Source: Defluviitaleaceae bacterium
GTDB lineage: Bacteria; Bacillota; Clostridia; Lachnospirales; WQUN01
Length of the DNA: 51,234 nt
Direction: 5' to 3'
Assembly (NCBI GenBank): GCA_009781725.1
Contig: WQVF01000019.1
Location: forward strand, 1 to 51,234
Numbering within the stretch: position 1 is the first letter of the stretch; each line of letters starts with the position of its first letter. Shown piece by piece: positions 33,618-43,031 of this stretch. Below the pieces are notes generated by a model. It ran no database searches. It was not told where the DNA came from and saw only the letters and a list, made by a program, of their open reading frames with translations. Position numbers and translations under genes: made by a program.

Positions 33618-35096
33618 ATGCATTATCATGATTTATACCGGGATATCGCCGAGCGCACCCGGGGAGACATCTACATAGGGGTCGTTGGCCCGGTCAGGAC
33701 AGGAAAGTCCACTTTTATCAAGCGTTTTATGGATTTGCTGGTAATCCCCAACATCGATAATTCATACAGCAAGGAGCGGGCAAAAGACGAACTGCCACAA
33801 AGTGCCGCCGGCCGTACAATTATGACTACAGAGCCAAAATTCGTACCCAATGAGGCCGTTGAGATTAGACTGGACGACGCCCTTAGTTTTAAGGTGCGCA
33901 TGATTGACTGCGTCGGATATCTTGTACCCGGAGCAATGGGGCATCTGGACGGAGAATTGCCTCGTATGGTTTCCACTCCATGGGCTGAGGAGAAAATCCC
34001 CTTTGTTGAGGCGGCAGAGATGGGCACTCGTAAGGTTATCAACGACCATTCTACAATAGGCATTGTTGTGACCACAGACGGCAGCATCGCAGAAATCCCG
34101 CGGGAAGACTATATCGAAGCCGAAGAACGAGTTGTTCGCGAGCTAATGCAAATCAACAAGCCCTTTGTAATTCTCCTTAACACCGAAACCCCATTTTCAC
34201 CGGAAGCCGAACAACTCAGGGAGCAATTGGCTTTGAAATACGGTGCCCCTGTAATGGCTGTCAATGCCGCGCAGCTAAAAATCGAGGATGTCCACGCAGT
34301 AATCGAAAAACTGCTATATGAATTCCCCGTGCAGGAAATCAGAATAAACTATCCAAGATGGATTGAAACCCTGTCCATAGACCATTGGTTAAAGCAGAGC
34401 TATATCGGTGCCGTAAAAGAAATGGTAAAAGGAATCGGGAAGTTGCGCGAAATGCGAAACAGTGTTGGCTTTCTAGATAGCAACGAGCACATAAAAAAAG
34501 CCTTTTTGGAACGAATCGCTCTTGGAGAAGGCACGGCATATATCGAAGTCACCGTTGAGGAGCATCTGTTCTACCAGATTCTGAGTGAAACCACAGGTAT
34601 GGATATCGGAGGCGAATATCAGCTAATTGCCACGATAAAAGTACTGGCTGAGGCCAAACGGGAGTTTGACAAGCTTAAATATGCATTGGAAGAAGTCCGA
34701 AGAAAAGGCTATGGCATAGTAACCCCAGCAACTGATGAAATGAAGCTAGAGACGCCTGTGCTTGTGAAGCACGGTGCTAAATATGGAGTGAAAATTAAAG
34801 CCAGTGCGCCAAGCATCCATTTAATCCGAGCTGATATCGAAACAGAAATAAGCCCCCTAGTCGGCAACGAAAAGCAAAGCGAAGACCTAATCACATACAT
34901 CAATCAGGAAATGAGCGAAGACCCGGGCCGTATTTGGGAGCTCAATATGTTCGGCAAGTCCATGCATGAAATGGTGCGGGATGGGTTGCAGAATAAATTG
35001 TTCAGGATGCCGGAAACTGCTCAAATGAAATTCCAGGAGACCTTACAAAAAATAATCAACGAGGGCTCCGGTGGATTGATTTGTATTATATTGTAA
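33618..35096 (+). CDS. spoIVA: Stage IV sporulation protein A
   Basis: A 492-residue ATPase, the same length as B. subtilis SpoIVA. The Walker A segment is GVVGPVRTGKSTFIKRF (about 21-37), followed by DELPQSAAGRTIMTTEPKFV and the strongly conserved C-terminus INEGSGGLICIIL. SpoIVA polymerises into the basement layer of the spore coat on the outer forespore membrane. The start was chosen with GGAAGGGAG upstream. It is a single-gene unit. Confidence 0.96.
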   Translation: MHYHDLYRDIAERTRGDIYIGVVGPVRTGKSTFIKRFMDLLVIPNIDNSYSKERAKDELPQSAAGRTIMTTEPKFVPNEAVEIRLDDALSFKVRMIDCVGYLVPGAMGHLDGELPRMVSTPWAEEKIPFVEAAEMGTRKVINDHSTIGIVVTTDGSIAEIPREDYIEAEERVVRELMQINKPFVILLNTETPFSPEAEQLREQLALKYGAPVMAVNAAQLKIEDVHAVIEKLLYEFPVQEIRINYPRWIETLSIDHWLKQSYIGAVKEMVKGIGKLREMRNSVGFLDSNEHIKKAFLERIALGEGTAYIEVTVEEHLFYQILSETTGMDIGGEYQLIATIKVLAEAKREFDKLKYALEEVRRKGYGIVTPATDEMKLETPVLVKHGAKYGVKIKASAPSIHLIRADIETEISPLVGNEKQSEDLITYINQEMSEDPGRIWELNMFGKSMHEMVRDGLQNKLFRMPETAQMKFQETLQKIINEGSGGLICIIL

Positions 35097-35194
35097 GGTG
35101 TTTGTAACACAACTCGTTTGACAAACCCCTCACAATTCCCGTAATATCCCGCGTGGTGCCAAGCGTTGTTGTATACACTAAGGACGGGATACCC

Positions 35195-36133
35195 ATGGAT
35201 GTCTATAAAGCAAGAAACGAACTTAACAAAGGCAGGTCTATATACGACCTGCCTTTACGCGTTACATTCTATGCTCGGGTGTCAACCGGCAGTGATGAAC
35301 AAAATCATTCTCTGAAAAACCAAATTGACTACTACTCTGAATACATAAAAAAGACCCCCAGATGGGCCTATATTGATGGTTATATAGACGAAGCCCTAAG
35401 CGGGACAAGTGTCATTAAGCGGGAATCCTTCTTGCAAATGATTGAAGATGCAAAGGACGAAAAATTCGATTTTATTATTACTAAGGAGATATCCCGCTTT
35501 TCCAGAAACACACTTGATAGTATACGCTATACCCAAGAGCTTCTTGCTGCGGGGGTAGGAGTGTTGTTCCAGTCTGATAATATCAATACCCTTATGCCTG
35601 ATGCAGAACTTAGACTTACGATTATGTCCAGCATTGCACAAGACGAGGTGCGTAAAATTTCGGAGCGAGTGAAATTTGGACTCAAGCGGGCAATCAAGAA
35701 TGGGGTAGTATTGGGCAGCAGTAATATTTGGGGATACTCCAAGCAAGATGGTAAGCTAGTTGTTGATGAAAGTGAGGCAGAAATTGTACGACATATTTTT
35801 TCATTGTATACAGACCAGAGTATGGGCATAAGGGCTATTTGTGCATGGCTACAAAAGAGAGGATATAGAAATAATAAGGGCAATGATTTTTCTTTTTCAA
35901 CCATAAGAGGGATACTTGCCAACCCAAAATACAAGGGGTTTTACTGCGGCAATAAGACCCATAAATATGACTATAAATTAAATGATGTTAGACAGTTGGA
36001 CGAATCCGAGTGGGTTATGTACAGAGATGAAGACAATGTTCCTCCGATAGTATCAGAAGAGATATGGGATAGGGCTAACATGATTTTAAGGAAAAGAAGT
36101 GAAAAACAAAGGCGTCAACGGGGTTCATCATAG
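35195..36133 (+). CDS. Serine recombinase, C-terminally truncated
   Basis: A 312-residue protein. The resolvase domain has RVTFYARVST with the catalytic Ser, KEISRFSRNTLDS and the usual IAQDEVRKISERVKFG. A recombinase domain follows (GIRAICAWLQKRGYRN, ILANPKYKGFYCG). It stops at KQRRQRGSS, before the zinc ribbon and coiled coil of large serine integrases, which usually exceed 450 residues. It is probably a relic of an integrated element. The start is uncertain; a GTG at 35153 is also in frame. No partner att sites were found. Confidence 0.7.
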   Translation: MDVYKARNELNKGRSIYDLPLRVTFYARVSTGSDEQNHSLKNQIDYYSEYIKKTPRWAYIDGYIDEALSGTSVIKRESFLQMIEDAKDEKFDFIITKEISRFSRNTLDSIRYTQELLAAGVGVLFQSDNINTLMPDAELRLTIMSSIAQDEVRKISERVKFGLKRAIKNGVVLGSSNIWGYSKQDGKLVVDESEAEIVRHIFSLYTDQSMGIRAICAWLQKRGYRNNKGNDFSFSTIRGILANPKYKGFYCGNKTHKYDYKLNDVRQLDESEWVMYRDEDNVPPIVSEEIWDRANMILRKRSEKQRRQRGSS

Positions 36134-37033
36134 CTCCTTTCGAGCTATATTTGTTAGATATTCAGCAAACAAGTCTATCAAATGTGAATGTGCAAAATTC
36201 TTCTTTAACACATAGTAAAATGCTCTCTTTGGAAGATTCTCTTTGAGTTTTAACGGGATAACCATTTTTTTCTTTATAAACGCCCTCGCGGCATATTCCG
36301 ACACTATGGAAATACCAATCCCGTTTATTACAGCGTTAATTATGCTTTGGGTGTTATCGAAGCATAGGCAAGATTTAACTTTCGTTATGTCTATATTCTG
36401 TTCGGAAAAGAAGGTTTCGTATTGTGTCCTCGTGCCGGACCCTTTTTCCCTAGATATAAACCGATGTTCATATAATAACGATTCAAGTGAATACTCGTTT
36501 GAGTCTACAAGCCCCTTATTATGCGGTGCAATTATAACCATTTGTTCTGTCATAAACTCCATAAACTCACATTTGCTGTTCGCGACAATGCCCCCGGAAA
36601 AACCTATTTCAGCTTTCTGGGCGGCTATGCCGTGAGATACCTCAAATGTGTCCGCTTGTTTGACCACAAATGAAATGCCAGGATGCATATTAGTAAAACT
36701 AGCAAGCATTTCTGGCAATATATATTGTGCCGGAACAGATGACGCTAAGATGCTTATTTCCCCAACAAAGTTTCCCGATAGGTTTTTTATGCGCGCAATG
36801 ATATTGCGTTTCGATGCAAGGAGTTCTTTGGCATTTTCATAAAAAATTTTACCCGCAAGGGTTGGAGCTACCTCTTTTGTTGAACGGTTGATTAATGTCG
36901 TGGCTAGCTCTTTTTCAAGTGAGTTAATATACGTGCTTACCGATGGCTGCGACATAAAAATTGCTTCTGCCGCCTTTGAAAAGCTAGCATGTTCTATAAC
37001 TTGTACATAGGCTTCAAGTTGCTTAAAATCCAT
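36128..37033 (-). CDS. LysR family transcriptional regulator
   Basis: A 301-residue regulator. The start MDFKQLEAYVQVI was chosen with AGAGG upstream. The winged helix (about 1-60) has FSKAAEAIFMSQPSVSTYI. The effector domain follows, with FSGGIVANSKCEF and SREKGSGTRTQ, resembling CysL-type regulators. It overlaps the end of the NifS-like gene by 11 bases and is the last gene of a two-gene leftward unit. It may control the sulfur/selenium genes on both sides. Confidence 0.85.
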   Translation of the reverse strand: MDFKQLEAYVQVIEHASFSKAAEAIFMSQPSVSTYINSLEKELATTLINRSTKEVAPTLAGKIFYENAKELLASKRNIIARIKNLSGNFVGEISILASSVPAQYILPEMLASFTNMHPGISFVVKQADTFEVSHGIAAQKAEIGFSGGIVANSKCEFMEFMTEQMVIIAPHNKGLVDSNEYSLESLLYEHRFISREKGSGTRTQYETFFSEQNIDITKVKSCLCFDNTQSIINAVINGIGISIVSEYAARAFIKKKMVIPLKLKENLPKRAFYYVLKKNFAHSHLIDLFAEYLTNIARKEL

Positions 37034-38186
37034 ACCCAATACCTCTTTCGTGAATATCTTTAATGGACGCAATAATATAATCAACATCCTCCTCCGTATT
37101 GAAATGCCCGAATGAGAACCTGACTGTGCCTTGTGGGTATGTTTGCAATGTTTTATGGGCTGTTGGCGCGCAATGTAAGCCACACCTTGTCATTATCCCG
37201 TAATCATTGTCTAGGGTAGACGCTATTTCAGCATTATCTCTGTTTATGAAATTAAGGGATATTACAGCGATTCTATCCTGTAAATTGTTCTTTCCAATTA
37301 TACGCACATCATTCATTCTACTTATTTCATAAAGGAATTTTTCTGTGTGTTTCATTTTCTTCTCTAATATAGTCTTAGTGCCTACATTATGTATAAATTC
37401 GAGGGATTTTTTTAAACCCATAATAGCTGGTATATTCAAAGTGCCGGATTCAAATTTGTCTGGTAAAATGGTTGGCTGGATTATTTCATGGGATTGACTG
37501 CCTGTTCCCCCTGTTATAATGGGTTCAATCCTTTCTGCCAAATCGTTTTTAACTAAAAAGCCGCCCAACCCTTGTGTTGCAAGAAGCCCTTTATGGCAGG
37601 TAAACGCTAGGGCATCTATGTGTGACATATCTACCTCTAATGCGCCTGCCGTTTGGGCCGAATCAATTATTAGTTTGATACCATACCTTTTGCATATGTC
37701 CGATATATCGTATATGGGTAAAATCGTTCCGCATACATTGGAGGCGTGGGTCATAATTACTGCTTTTGTTCTCCTGTTTATTAGCTTTTTAATATCTACT
37801 GGGTTAAGGCAGCCGTTAATATTGCATGATGCGACGTCATACGATATCCCCATATATGAAAGTTCGTGAAGGGGGCGCATGACACCATTATGCTCCATTG
37901 ATGTTGTTATAACATGGTCGCCATCTTCTAGAAATCCTTTTAAAATCATGTTAAGAGAATAGGTTATGCCTGGTGTGAAAATTACATTTCTTGGTTCGTT
38001 AAAATTTAATAATTTGCATAGTAAATTCCTTGTAGCTAATATTTCTAACGCTACATTGTAGGACGATTCATAACCGCCTCTGTTCACATTACATCCTACA
38101 TTGTCTAAATAATCTTTGATAGCATCGGAAACGCCAGGGGCTTTAGGAAATGATGTTGAGCTGTTATCGGCATATACTTTTCTCAT
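37023..38186 (-). CDS. Cysteine desulfurase-family aminotransferase (class V)
   Basis: A 387-residue PLP enzyme. The start MRKVYADNSSTSFPKAPGV has AGGGAG upstream. The PLP-lysine region reads ALAFTCHKGLLATQGLGG, with DSAQTAG as the Asp segment. A likely catalytic Cys loop, TRCGLHCAPTAH, lies near the end. This EF2568-type subfamily commonly accompanies YedE, YedF and DUF3343 genes, all present here on the other side of the intergenic region. It probably frees sulfur or selenium from (seleno)cysteine. Confidence 0.85.
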   Translation of the reverse strand: MRKVYADNSSTSFPKAPGVSDAIKDYLDNVGCNVNRGGYESSYNVALEILATRNLLCKLLNFNEPRNVIFTPGITYSLNMILKGFLEDGDHVITTSMEHNGVMRPLHELSYMGISYDVASCNINGCLNPVDIKKLINRRTKAVIMTHASNVCGTILPIYDISDICKRYGIKLIIDSAQTAGALEVDMSHIDALAFTCHKGLLATQGLGGFLVKNDLAERIEPIITGGTGSQSHEIIQPTILPDKFESGTLNIPAIMGLKKSLEFIHNVGTKTILEKKMKHTEKFLYEISRMNDVRIIGKNNLQDRIAVISLNFINRDNAEIASTLDNDYGIMTRCGLHCAPTAHKTLQTYPQGTVRFSFGHFNTEEDVDYIIASIKDIHERGIGYGF

Positions 38187-38275
38187 TATTTTCTCCCTAT
38201 TATCAAAATATCTAATCAACCCCATTTTATATATCAATAAATAATATTGCAAGCACTCTGTTCCATATTTTATAT

Positions 38276-38393
38276 TATAGTGAAATAATTCGAAATCGAT
38301 CTCGCCTGTCGCGGCAAAATCGCCCTAAAACGCCTTATTTCGGCGTTTCAGGGTGCCACTCGGGCGAGACGGTTTCTCATTGATTTCACTATA
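38276..38393. repeat. MITE-like palindrome, TATAGTGAAAT ends
   Basis: TATAGTGAAAT (38276-38286) is exactly inverted as ATTTCACTATA (38383-38393). The arms continue to pair imperfectly as TCTCGCC / GGCGAGA. A central hairpin pairs CCCTAAAACGCC with GGCGTTTCAGGG. Total 118 bp with no coding potential. The right arm read inward (AATGAGAAACCGTCTCG) matches the left arm of the element at 38486, showing both are one family. Confidence 0.75.
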
Positions 38394-38485
38394 TGTGAGA
38401 ATGAGTGAGTGGATGCAATGCAGTCGCACCCATTCGAAGCTCTTTCTTGCTTGGATGGTGATGGAAAGTGCCCGTAATGGGCAGA

Positions 38486-38589
38486 TATAGCGAATTAAAT
38501 GAGAAACAGTCTAGACCGAGCTGAAAATCGCGAACGCTTCTACGCGTTTTCGGCGACAGGCTGGACTGATTTCTAATTAATTCGCTATA
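38486..38589. repeat. MITE-like palindrome, TATAGCGAATTAA ends
   Basis: TATAGCGAATTAA (38486-38498) is exactly inverted as TTAATTCGCTATA (38577-38589). The inner part holds a second stem around GCGAACGCTTCTACGCG. Total 104 bp. Its last bases abut the ribosome site GGAGGG of the yedE-like gene, 11 bases before the start codon. Confidence 0.75.
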
Positions 38590-38600
38590 GGAGGGCAAGG

Positions 38601-39668
38601 ATGATTGAAAAGTTAAAATTACCCATTGTTGGAGCGTTGACAGCTGCTATCTCAATCGCACTGGTTTTATTGGGCAATCCGGGCAATATGGGGTTTTGCA
38701 TTGCCTGCTTTCTGCGAGATACTGCCGGTGCGTTAGGGCTTCATGGAGCGGTAGCCGTGCAGTATGTAAGGCCGGAGGCAATTGGGATTGTTATTGGTGC
38801 TTTAATCGTATCCTTAGTGACGAAAGAATTTTCTTCCAAGGGTGGTTCTGCGCCTGTGACAAGATTTATCTTGGGTGCGTGTGTTATGATTGGGGCATTG
38901 ATTTTTTTAGGTTGCCCTTTAAGAATGGTATTGAGAATCGCAGGTGGTGACATCAATGCCCTAATCGGTTTGACCGGTTTTGTTGGGGGCATACTATTAG
39001 GGATGTTTTTTCTTAAGAAAGGCTATTCATTGAAGCGTACATATGACGTTTCAAAAACAGATGGGTTTGCATTACCGATTTTGAGTTTGTTTATATTGAT
39101 GACGTTGATTTTTATTCCATCAATATTATTGTTTTCTGAAAGCGGCCCTGGAGCAGCTCGTGCACCAATGATTATCGCACTTGCCGCAGGGCTTATTATG
39201 GGTGCTGTTGGCTTTATCTCTCGCCTTTGCTTTGTCGGGGGGATAAGGGATAGCGTAATGTTTAAAAATTTTTCCATGCTATCAGGGTTTATTGCGTTAC
39301 TTGTTGTGGGAATCATCGGCAACATTATATTTGGACAGTTTAATTTAGGGTTTGAGAATCAGCCTGTTGCTCACACTGAATGGCTATGGAACATTTTAGG
39401 CTTGGGGCTTGTTGGATTCGGCTCTGTTCTTTTAGGCGGTTGTCCGTTTAGGCAAATGGTTCTTGCCGGTAGTGGAAACTCAGATTCGACTATTACTGTG
39501 TTTGGGATGGTTTTTGGTGCGGCTATTGCTCACAATTTCAGCCTAGCATCATCCCCTGCGGGCACAACAACAAATGGTAGAGTTGCATTCGTGGTAGCTG
39601 TTGCCATTGTCATTGCTATAGCCGTGTACAATACCTTTTTCAACAAGAAAGTGAGGACGAAGGTATGA
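38601..39668 (+). CDS. yedE: YedE/YeeE-type selenium metabolism membrane transporter
   Basis: A 355-residue protein with about nine to ten helices. Cys motifs typical of YeeE/YedE transporters appear as GFCIACFLRDTAG, LGCPLRMVLRIAGGD, RLCFVGGIRD and GGCPFRQMVLAGSG. The family is predicted to carry a sulfur or selenium compound. It overlaps the TusA-like gene by 4 bases, forming a three-gene unit with DUF3343. The leader is formed by a repeat element. Confidence 0.9.
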   Translation: MIEKLKLPIVGALTAAISIALVLLGNPGNMGFCIACFLRDTAGALGLHGAVAVQYVRPEAIGIVIGALIVSLVTKEFSSKGGSAPVTRFILGACVMIGALIFLGCPLRMVLRIAGGDINALIGLTGFVGGILLGMFFLKKGYSLKRTYDVSKTDGFALPILSLFILMTLIFIPSILLFSESGPGAARAPMIIALAAGLIMGAVGFISRLCFVGGIRDSVMFKNFSMLSGFIALLVVGIIGNIIFGQFNLGFENQPVAHTEWLWNILGLGLVGFGSVLLGGCPFRQMVLAGSGNSDSTITVFGMVFGAAIAHNFSLASSPAGTTTNGRVAFVVAVAIVIAIAVYNTFFNKKVRTKV

Positions 39669-39865
39669 CAACACTAGATGCTCGTGGGGTTTCATGTCCT
39701 GAACCGCTGCTGATGCTTCAAACGGCACTAAAAACAGATAAGTCACTGGTATTGCTTGTGGATAGCAAAAATGCCTTTGAAAATTGCGAAAGTTATGCTA
39801 GAAAACAGGGGTTTACTGTTGAAACAGAGATAGATGATGATACTTTCAAATTGCGGATAATATGA
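39665..39865 (+). CDS. yedF: TusA/SirA/YedF-like sulfur (selenium) carrier
   Basis: A 66-residue protein with the motif LDARGVSCPEPLL, in which the Cys of CPEP carries persulfide or perselenide in this family. Full single-domain length. Overlaps its neighbours by 4 bases on each side. It could receive sulfur or selenium from the NifS-like enzyme at 37023. Called yedF by context; it lacks the C-terminal DsrE-like domain of long YedF proteins. Confidence 0.85.
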   Translation: MTTLDARGVSCPEPLLMLQTALKTDKSLVLLVDSKNAFENCESYARKQGFTVETEIDDDTFKLRII

Positions 39866-40092
39866 ATAAATATATTGCTACCTTTTTCAGCCATTACGAT
39901 GCGCTAATATTTTTTAGTTTGTTGAAAGAAAACGACATCGTGGCAAAACTCGCCCCTGTTCCGCGAAAAGTCAGCGCATCCTGTGGTACTTGCGTGGCCT
40001 TTGATTATAACTCCGTTGTAAATTTCCCGGATTGTGAAATAGAAGCCATCTATGTCGAAACTGATGGGAAATTTTCAGAGGTTTGGATTTAG
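39862..40092 (+). CDS. DUF3343 putative Se/S carrier-like protein
   Basis: A 76-residue protein, MNKYIATFFSHYDALIFFSLLKEN, then PVPRKVSASCGTCVAFDY. The VSASCG Cys pair and PVPR are typical of DUF3343, which is found beside YedE and NifS-like genes. A thiol carrier role is suggested. A strong terminator follows 5 bases after the stop. Confidence 0.85.
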   Translation: MNKYIATFFSHYDALIFFSLLKENDIVAKLAPVPRKVSASCGTCVAFDYNSVVNFPDCEIEAIYVETDGKFSEVWI

Positions 40093-40096
40093 CGAC

Positions 40097-40129
40097 AAAA
40101 AAACCGTATGGTGCCATACGGTTTTTTTT
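40097..40129 (+). terminator. Rho-independent terminator of the yedE unit
   Basis: AAAAAAACCGTATGG and CCATACGGTTTTTTTT form a near-perfect stem with flanking A and T runs, so it can act in both directions. It separates the selenium genes from the convergent DUF378 gene. Confidence 0.9.
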
Positions 40130-40146
40130 GTACACTTTTACTACCG

Positions 40147-40404
40147 CTACGCTGGGCCGGGCCGGTGATCTCGGTGGTGGTTGTCTACCCTGGTAACATC
40201 ATGATTGCTCACCCTGCCAAACAGACTGATACAATAAAGCCCCGCCAATGCTATAAGGGTATATATGATACGGCTTACAATGGCCTCCATGCCGCCGAAA
40301 ATAACAGCGATTAAGTCAAACCTAAATAGGCCGATAAGCCCCCAGTTGATTGCGCCCAATATAACTAATGTAAGGGCGGTATAATCCCATGTTCTTGACC
40401 TCAT
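40147..40404 (-). CDS. DUF378 family small membrane protein
   Basis: An 85-residue protein starting MRSRTWDYTALTLVILGAINWGLIG, with a second helix around residues 40-62. LGAINWGLIGLF is the DUF378 hallmark. The tail is His/Asn/Arg-rich (NHHRDHRPG). GAGGAGG precedes the ATG. Function unknown. Confidence 0.85.
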   Translation of the reverse strand: MRSRTWDYTALTLVILGAINWGLIGLFRFDLIAVIFGGMEAIVSRIIYTLIALAGLYCISLFGRVSNHDVTRVDNHHRDHRPGPA

Positions 40405-40613
40405 TCTTGCCTCCTCTCTGTGGAAATATTGAGCTATGCACAATATGCCCACTGTTTTCCCTAGTATCTCACTATAGAGCGAAAATATACTTGGGTGAAG
40501 TGAAGTATAGTAAAGCATTGAAGGATGCTTTCATTTTCTTTATACTCCATGTTGCACAGTGCCTTTGTCATTTTTGACACAACTGGAAAAGTAACGCAAA
40601 TTAGGAGGGATTT

Positions 40614-42767
40614 ATGAATTTTCCACTAAATTTCATCGCAGCAACAAGGGAGTACAACGATTTCAAAAAGTATGTCCCCGCACCGCTTTTACGGAAGGAG
40701 TTTTTCATTGAAACAGTGCCTGCCAAGGCCGAAGTTCTTATTTGCGGTTTGGGTTTTTATGAGCTGTATATCAATGGGAAGCGAATCAACAAGCTGCTTG
40801 CCCCGTATATCGCCAATCCTGATGATATTCTCTACTACGACAAATACGATATCCGCGAATATTTGCGCAAAGGGGAGAATGTAATCGGCATCGTTTTGGG
40901 TAATGGGATTTTAAATGCCTTCAGTGGCAAGGCCTGGGAGTTTGATATAGCTCGTTTCAGGGCTGCACCAAAGGTAGCATTGAAGTTAGAGGCCGATGAT
41001 TTTTCCTTTGAAAGCGGCGAGGACTTTAAAGTCAGCTCATCACCTATTTTTTTCGACGAGTATCGCTGTGGTGAACACTACGACGCCCGCCTTGAGCAGC
41101 CCGGATGGAATCTGCCTGGTTTTGATGACAGCAATTGGGCTACGGCAATCCCAGCGACAATGCCCTATGGTGAGCCCAAGCTCTGCATGGCCGACCCGAT
41201 AGTCATTACACAGGAGCTAAAACCCGCAAAAATATCTAAGCTTGAGGATGGCTATATCTATGATTTTGGCATAAATATGGCTGGGGTATGCAAGCTGCGT
41301 ATAAACGGAAGGCCGGGACAGCAGGTCAACCTCTGTCATGGGGAACATCTTGTAGACGGCAAGCTGGATATGAAGAGCCTGGCATATTTTACGCCTGAAG
41401 GCTATTTTCAAAAAGACATATATATTTGCAAAGGAAGCGGCCAAGAGGAATACACGCCTCGATTTACCTTCCACGGATTTCAGTATGTGTGGGTTACTGG
41501 CATAACAGATGAACAGGCCACGGAAGACTTGCTCACATATTTGATAATGAACTCCGACCTTAAGGAGCGGGGTGGCTTTGCTTGCAGTGATGAGGTTGCA
41601 AGCACTTTGCAGCTCTTGACCCGCCGCTCCACCCTTTCCAATTTCTATTACTTCCCTATGGATTGCCCTCATCGTGAAAAGAATGGCTGGACCGGAGATG
41701 CGGCGGTTTCGGCGGAGCATATTCTCCTTAATCTAAATGCTGAAACCAGCTTCAAGGAATGGCTTCACAGCGTCCGTAAAGCGCAAAACGAACTCGGCCA
41801 GTTACCTGGGATTGTACCAACGGGAGGCTGGGGCTTTACGTGGGGTAATGGCCCCGCATGGGACTGCGTGTTGGTTTATCTGCCGTATTTCACATATGTG
41901 TATCGGGGAGATACGGAAATCCTGGCGGAAAACGCCACGGCAATATTTAGATATGTACATTATTTAAGCAATGTAATACAGCGAGACGGAGGCCTTGTTG
42001 CGGTAGGACTAGGGGACTGGGCACCGCCTGGCGTGGAGTTTCATGAGCATAAATGCCCCGTCAATGTATCCGACAGTATAATTTCCATGGATATTTGCGA
42101 AAAGGCAGCCTTTATTTTCGGTATCTTGGAAATGGAATCGGAAAAAGCATATGCCGAAGCTCAAGCCAAAATCTTGCGTAGGAATATACGAGAGCAGCTA
42201 ATTGACCATGAAACCATGCTGGTAGCAGGCAATTGCCAGACTTCCCAGGCAATGGGGCTTTTCTATAATATCTTCGAAGAAAAGGAAAAGGAAAAGGCTT
42301 TTGCCAGGCTTTTGAAATTGATTGAGGCCGCTGACGGCCATATGGACACAGGGATACTTGGTGCCAGGGTGATTTTTCATGTGCTGACGGCATTTGGCCA
42401 TAGCAATTTGGCCTTTAAGATGATTACCCAACCCACATATCCCTCATACGGTAACTGGGTAGCAAGGGGTGCAACGACACTTTGGGAGCATTTTCATCCG
42501 GAGGGTGGGCCGGTGTACTCACAAAATCATCATTTCTTTGGAGATATCAGTGCGTGGTTTATAAAACGGATTGCGGGGATTCAATATAATCCTACGGGTA
42601 AGAATCACAAGGAGGTTTTGATAAAGCCGGACTATATCGGCTGCTTGGATTATGCTGAGGCATTTCATATCACACCATATGGGAAAATTGAGGTAAAGTG
42701 GGAGCGGAAACCCGAAGGGGTGGAGCTATATACCAAGGTGCCGGAGGGTATTATGATTATTGCATGA
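40614..42767 (+). CDS. Alpha-L-rhamnosidase, GH78 type
   Basis: A 717-residue enzyme without signal peptide, so probably cytosolic. An N-terminal beta domain has FYELYINGKRINK, then GENVIGIVLGNG. The (alpha/alpha)6 catalytic domain starts near 310 and contains MDCPHREKNGWTGDA (349-363), with the general-acid region typical of GH78, and WARGATTLWEHF later. It removes rhamnose from plant glycosides or polysaccharides. AGGAGG lies 7 bases upstream. It is a single gene between terminator-like sequences. Confidence 0.9.
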   Translation: MNFPLNFIAATREYNDFKKYVPAPLLRKEFFIETVPAKAEVLICGLGFYELYINGKRINKLLAPYIANPDDILYYDKYDIREYLRKGENVIGIVLGNGILNAFSGKAWEFDIARFRAAPKVALKLEADDFSFESGEDFKVSSSPIFFDEYRCGEHYDARLEQPGWNLPGFDDSNWATAIPATMPYGEPKLCMADPIVITQELKPAKISKLEDGYIYDFGINMAGVCKLRINGRPGQQVNLCHGEHLVDGKLDMKSLAYFTPEGYFQKDIYICKGSGQEEYTPRFTFHGFQYVWVTGITDEQATEDLLTYLIMNSDLKERGGFACSDEVASTLQLLTRRSTLSNFYYFPMDCPHREKNGWTGDAAVSAEHILLNLNAETSFKEWLHSVRKAQNELGQLPGIVPTGGWGFTWGNGPAWDCVLVYLPYFTYVYRGDTEILAENATAIFRYVHYLSNVIQRDGGLVAVGLGDWAPPGVEFHEHKCPVNVSDSIISMDICEKAAFIFGILEMESEKAYAEAQAKILRRNIREQLIDHETMLVAGNCQTSQAMGLFYNIFEEKEKEKAFARLLKLIEAADGHMDTGILGARVIFHVLTAFGHSNLAFKMITQPTYPSYGNWVARGATTLWEHFHPEGGPVYSQNHHFFGDISAWFIKRIAGIQYNPTGKNHKEVLIKPDYIGCLDYAEAFHITPYGKIEVKWERKPEGVELYTKVPEGIMIIA

Positions 42768-42779
42768 TATGTATTCAAA

Positions 42780-42927
42780 GGGGCTGTCACGTAAGGAATG
42801 CCGTGACTTCAAGGCTCGTCATCCCGGATTTAATCCGGGATCACATAACCATTGTTGAAAGACTAAGAGGATCCCGGGTCAAGCCCGGGATGACGGGCTT
42901 TGTATTATGAGTTAATGTGGCAGCCCC
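42780..42927. repeat. 148-bp MITE-like element with GGGGCTGTC ends, copy 2 (inverted)
   Basis: GGGGCTGTCAC (42780-42790) and GTGGCAGCCCC (42917-42927) are the ends. The inside carries the same two palindromes as the copy at 9859-10006, but in the opposite orientation and with scattered changes. Both copies are exactly 148 bp. Confidence 0.75.
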
Positions 42928-43031
42928 TTTTCGCATGCAAATTACACCATATGTGTAACTAGAATCATAGGCGGAACGTTTATATAAAATCAACGTTGTG
43001 AATGTTAAACAGTATAAAGGAATGATTATCC

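Noticed and set aside
35153..36133. Intact prophage or integrative element
   Set aside because: Only a truncated recombinase is present, with no structural, replication or transfer genes and no visible attachment repeats.
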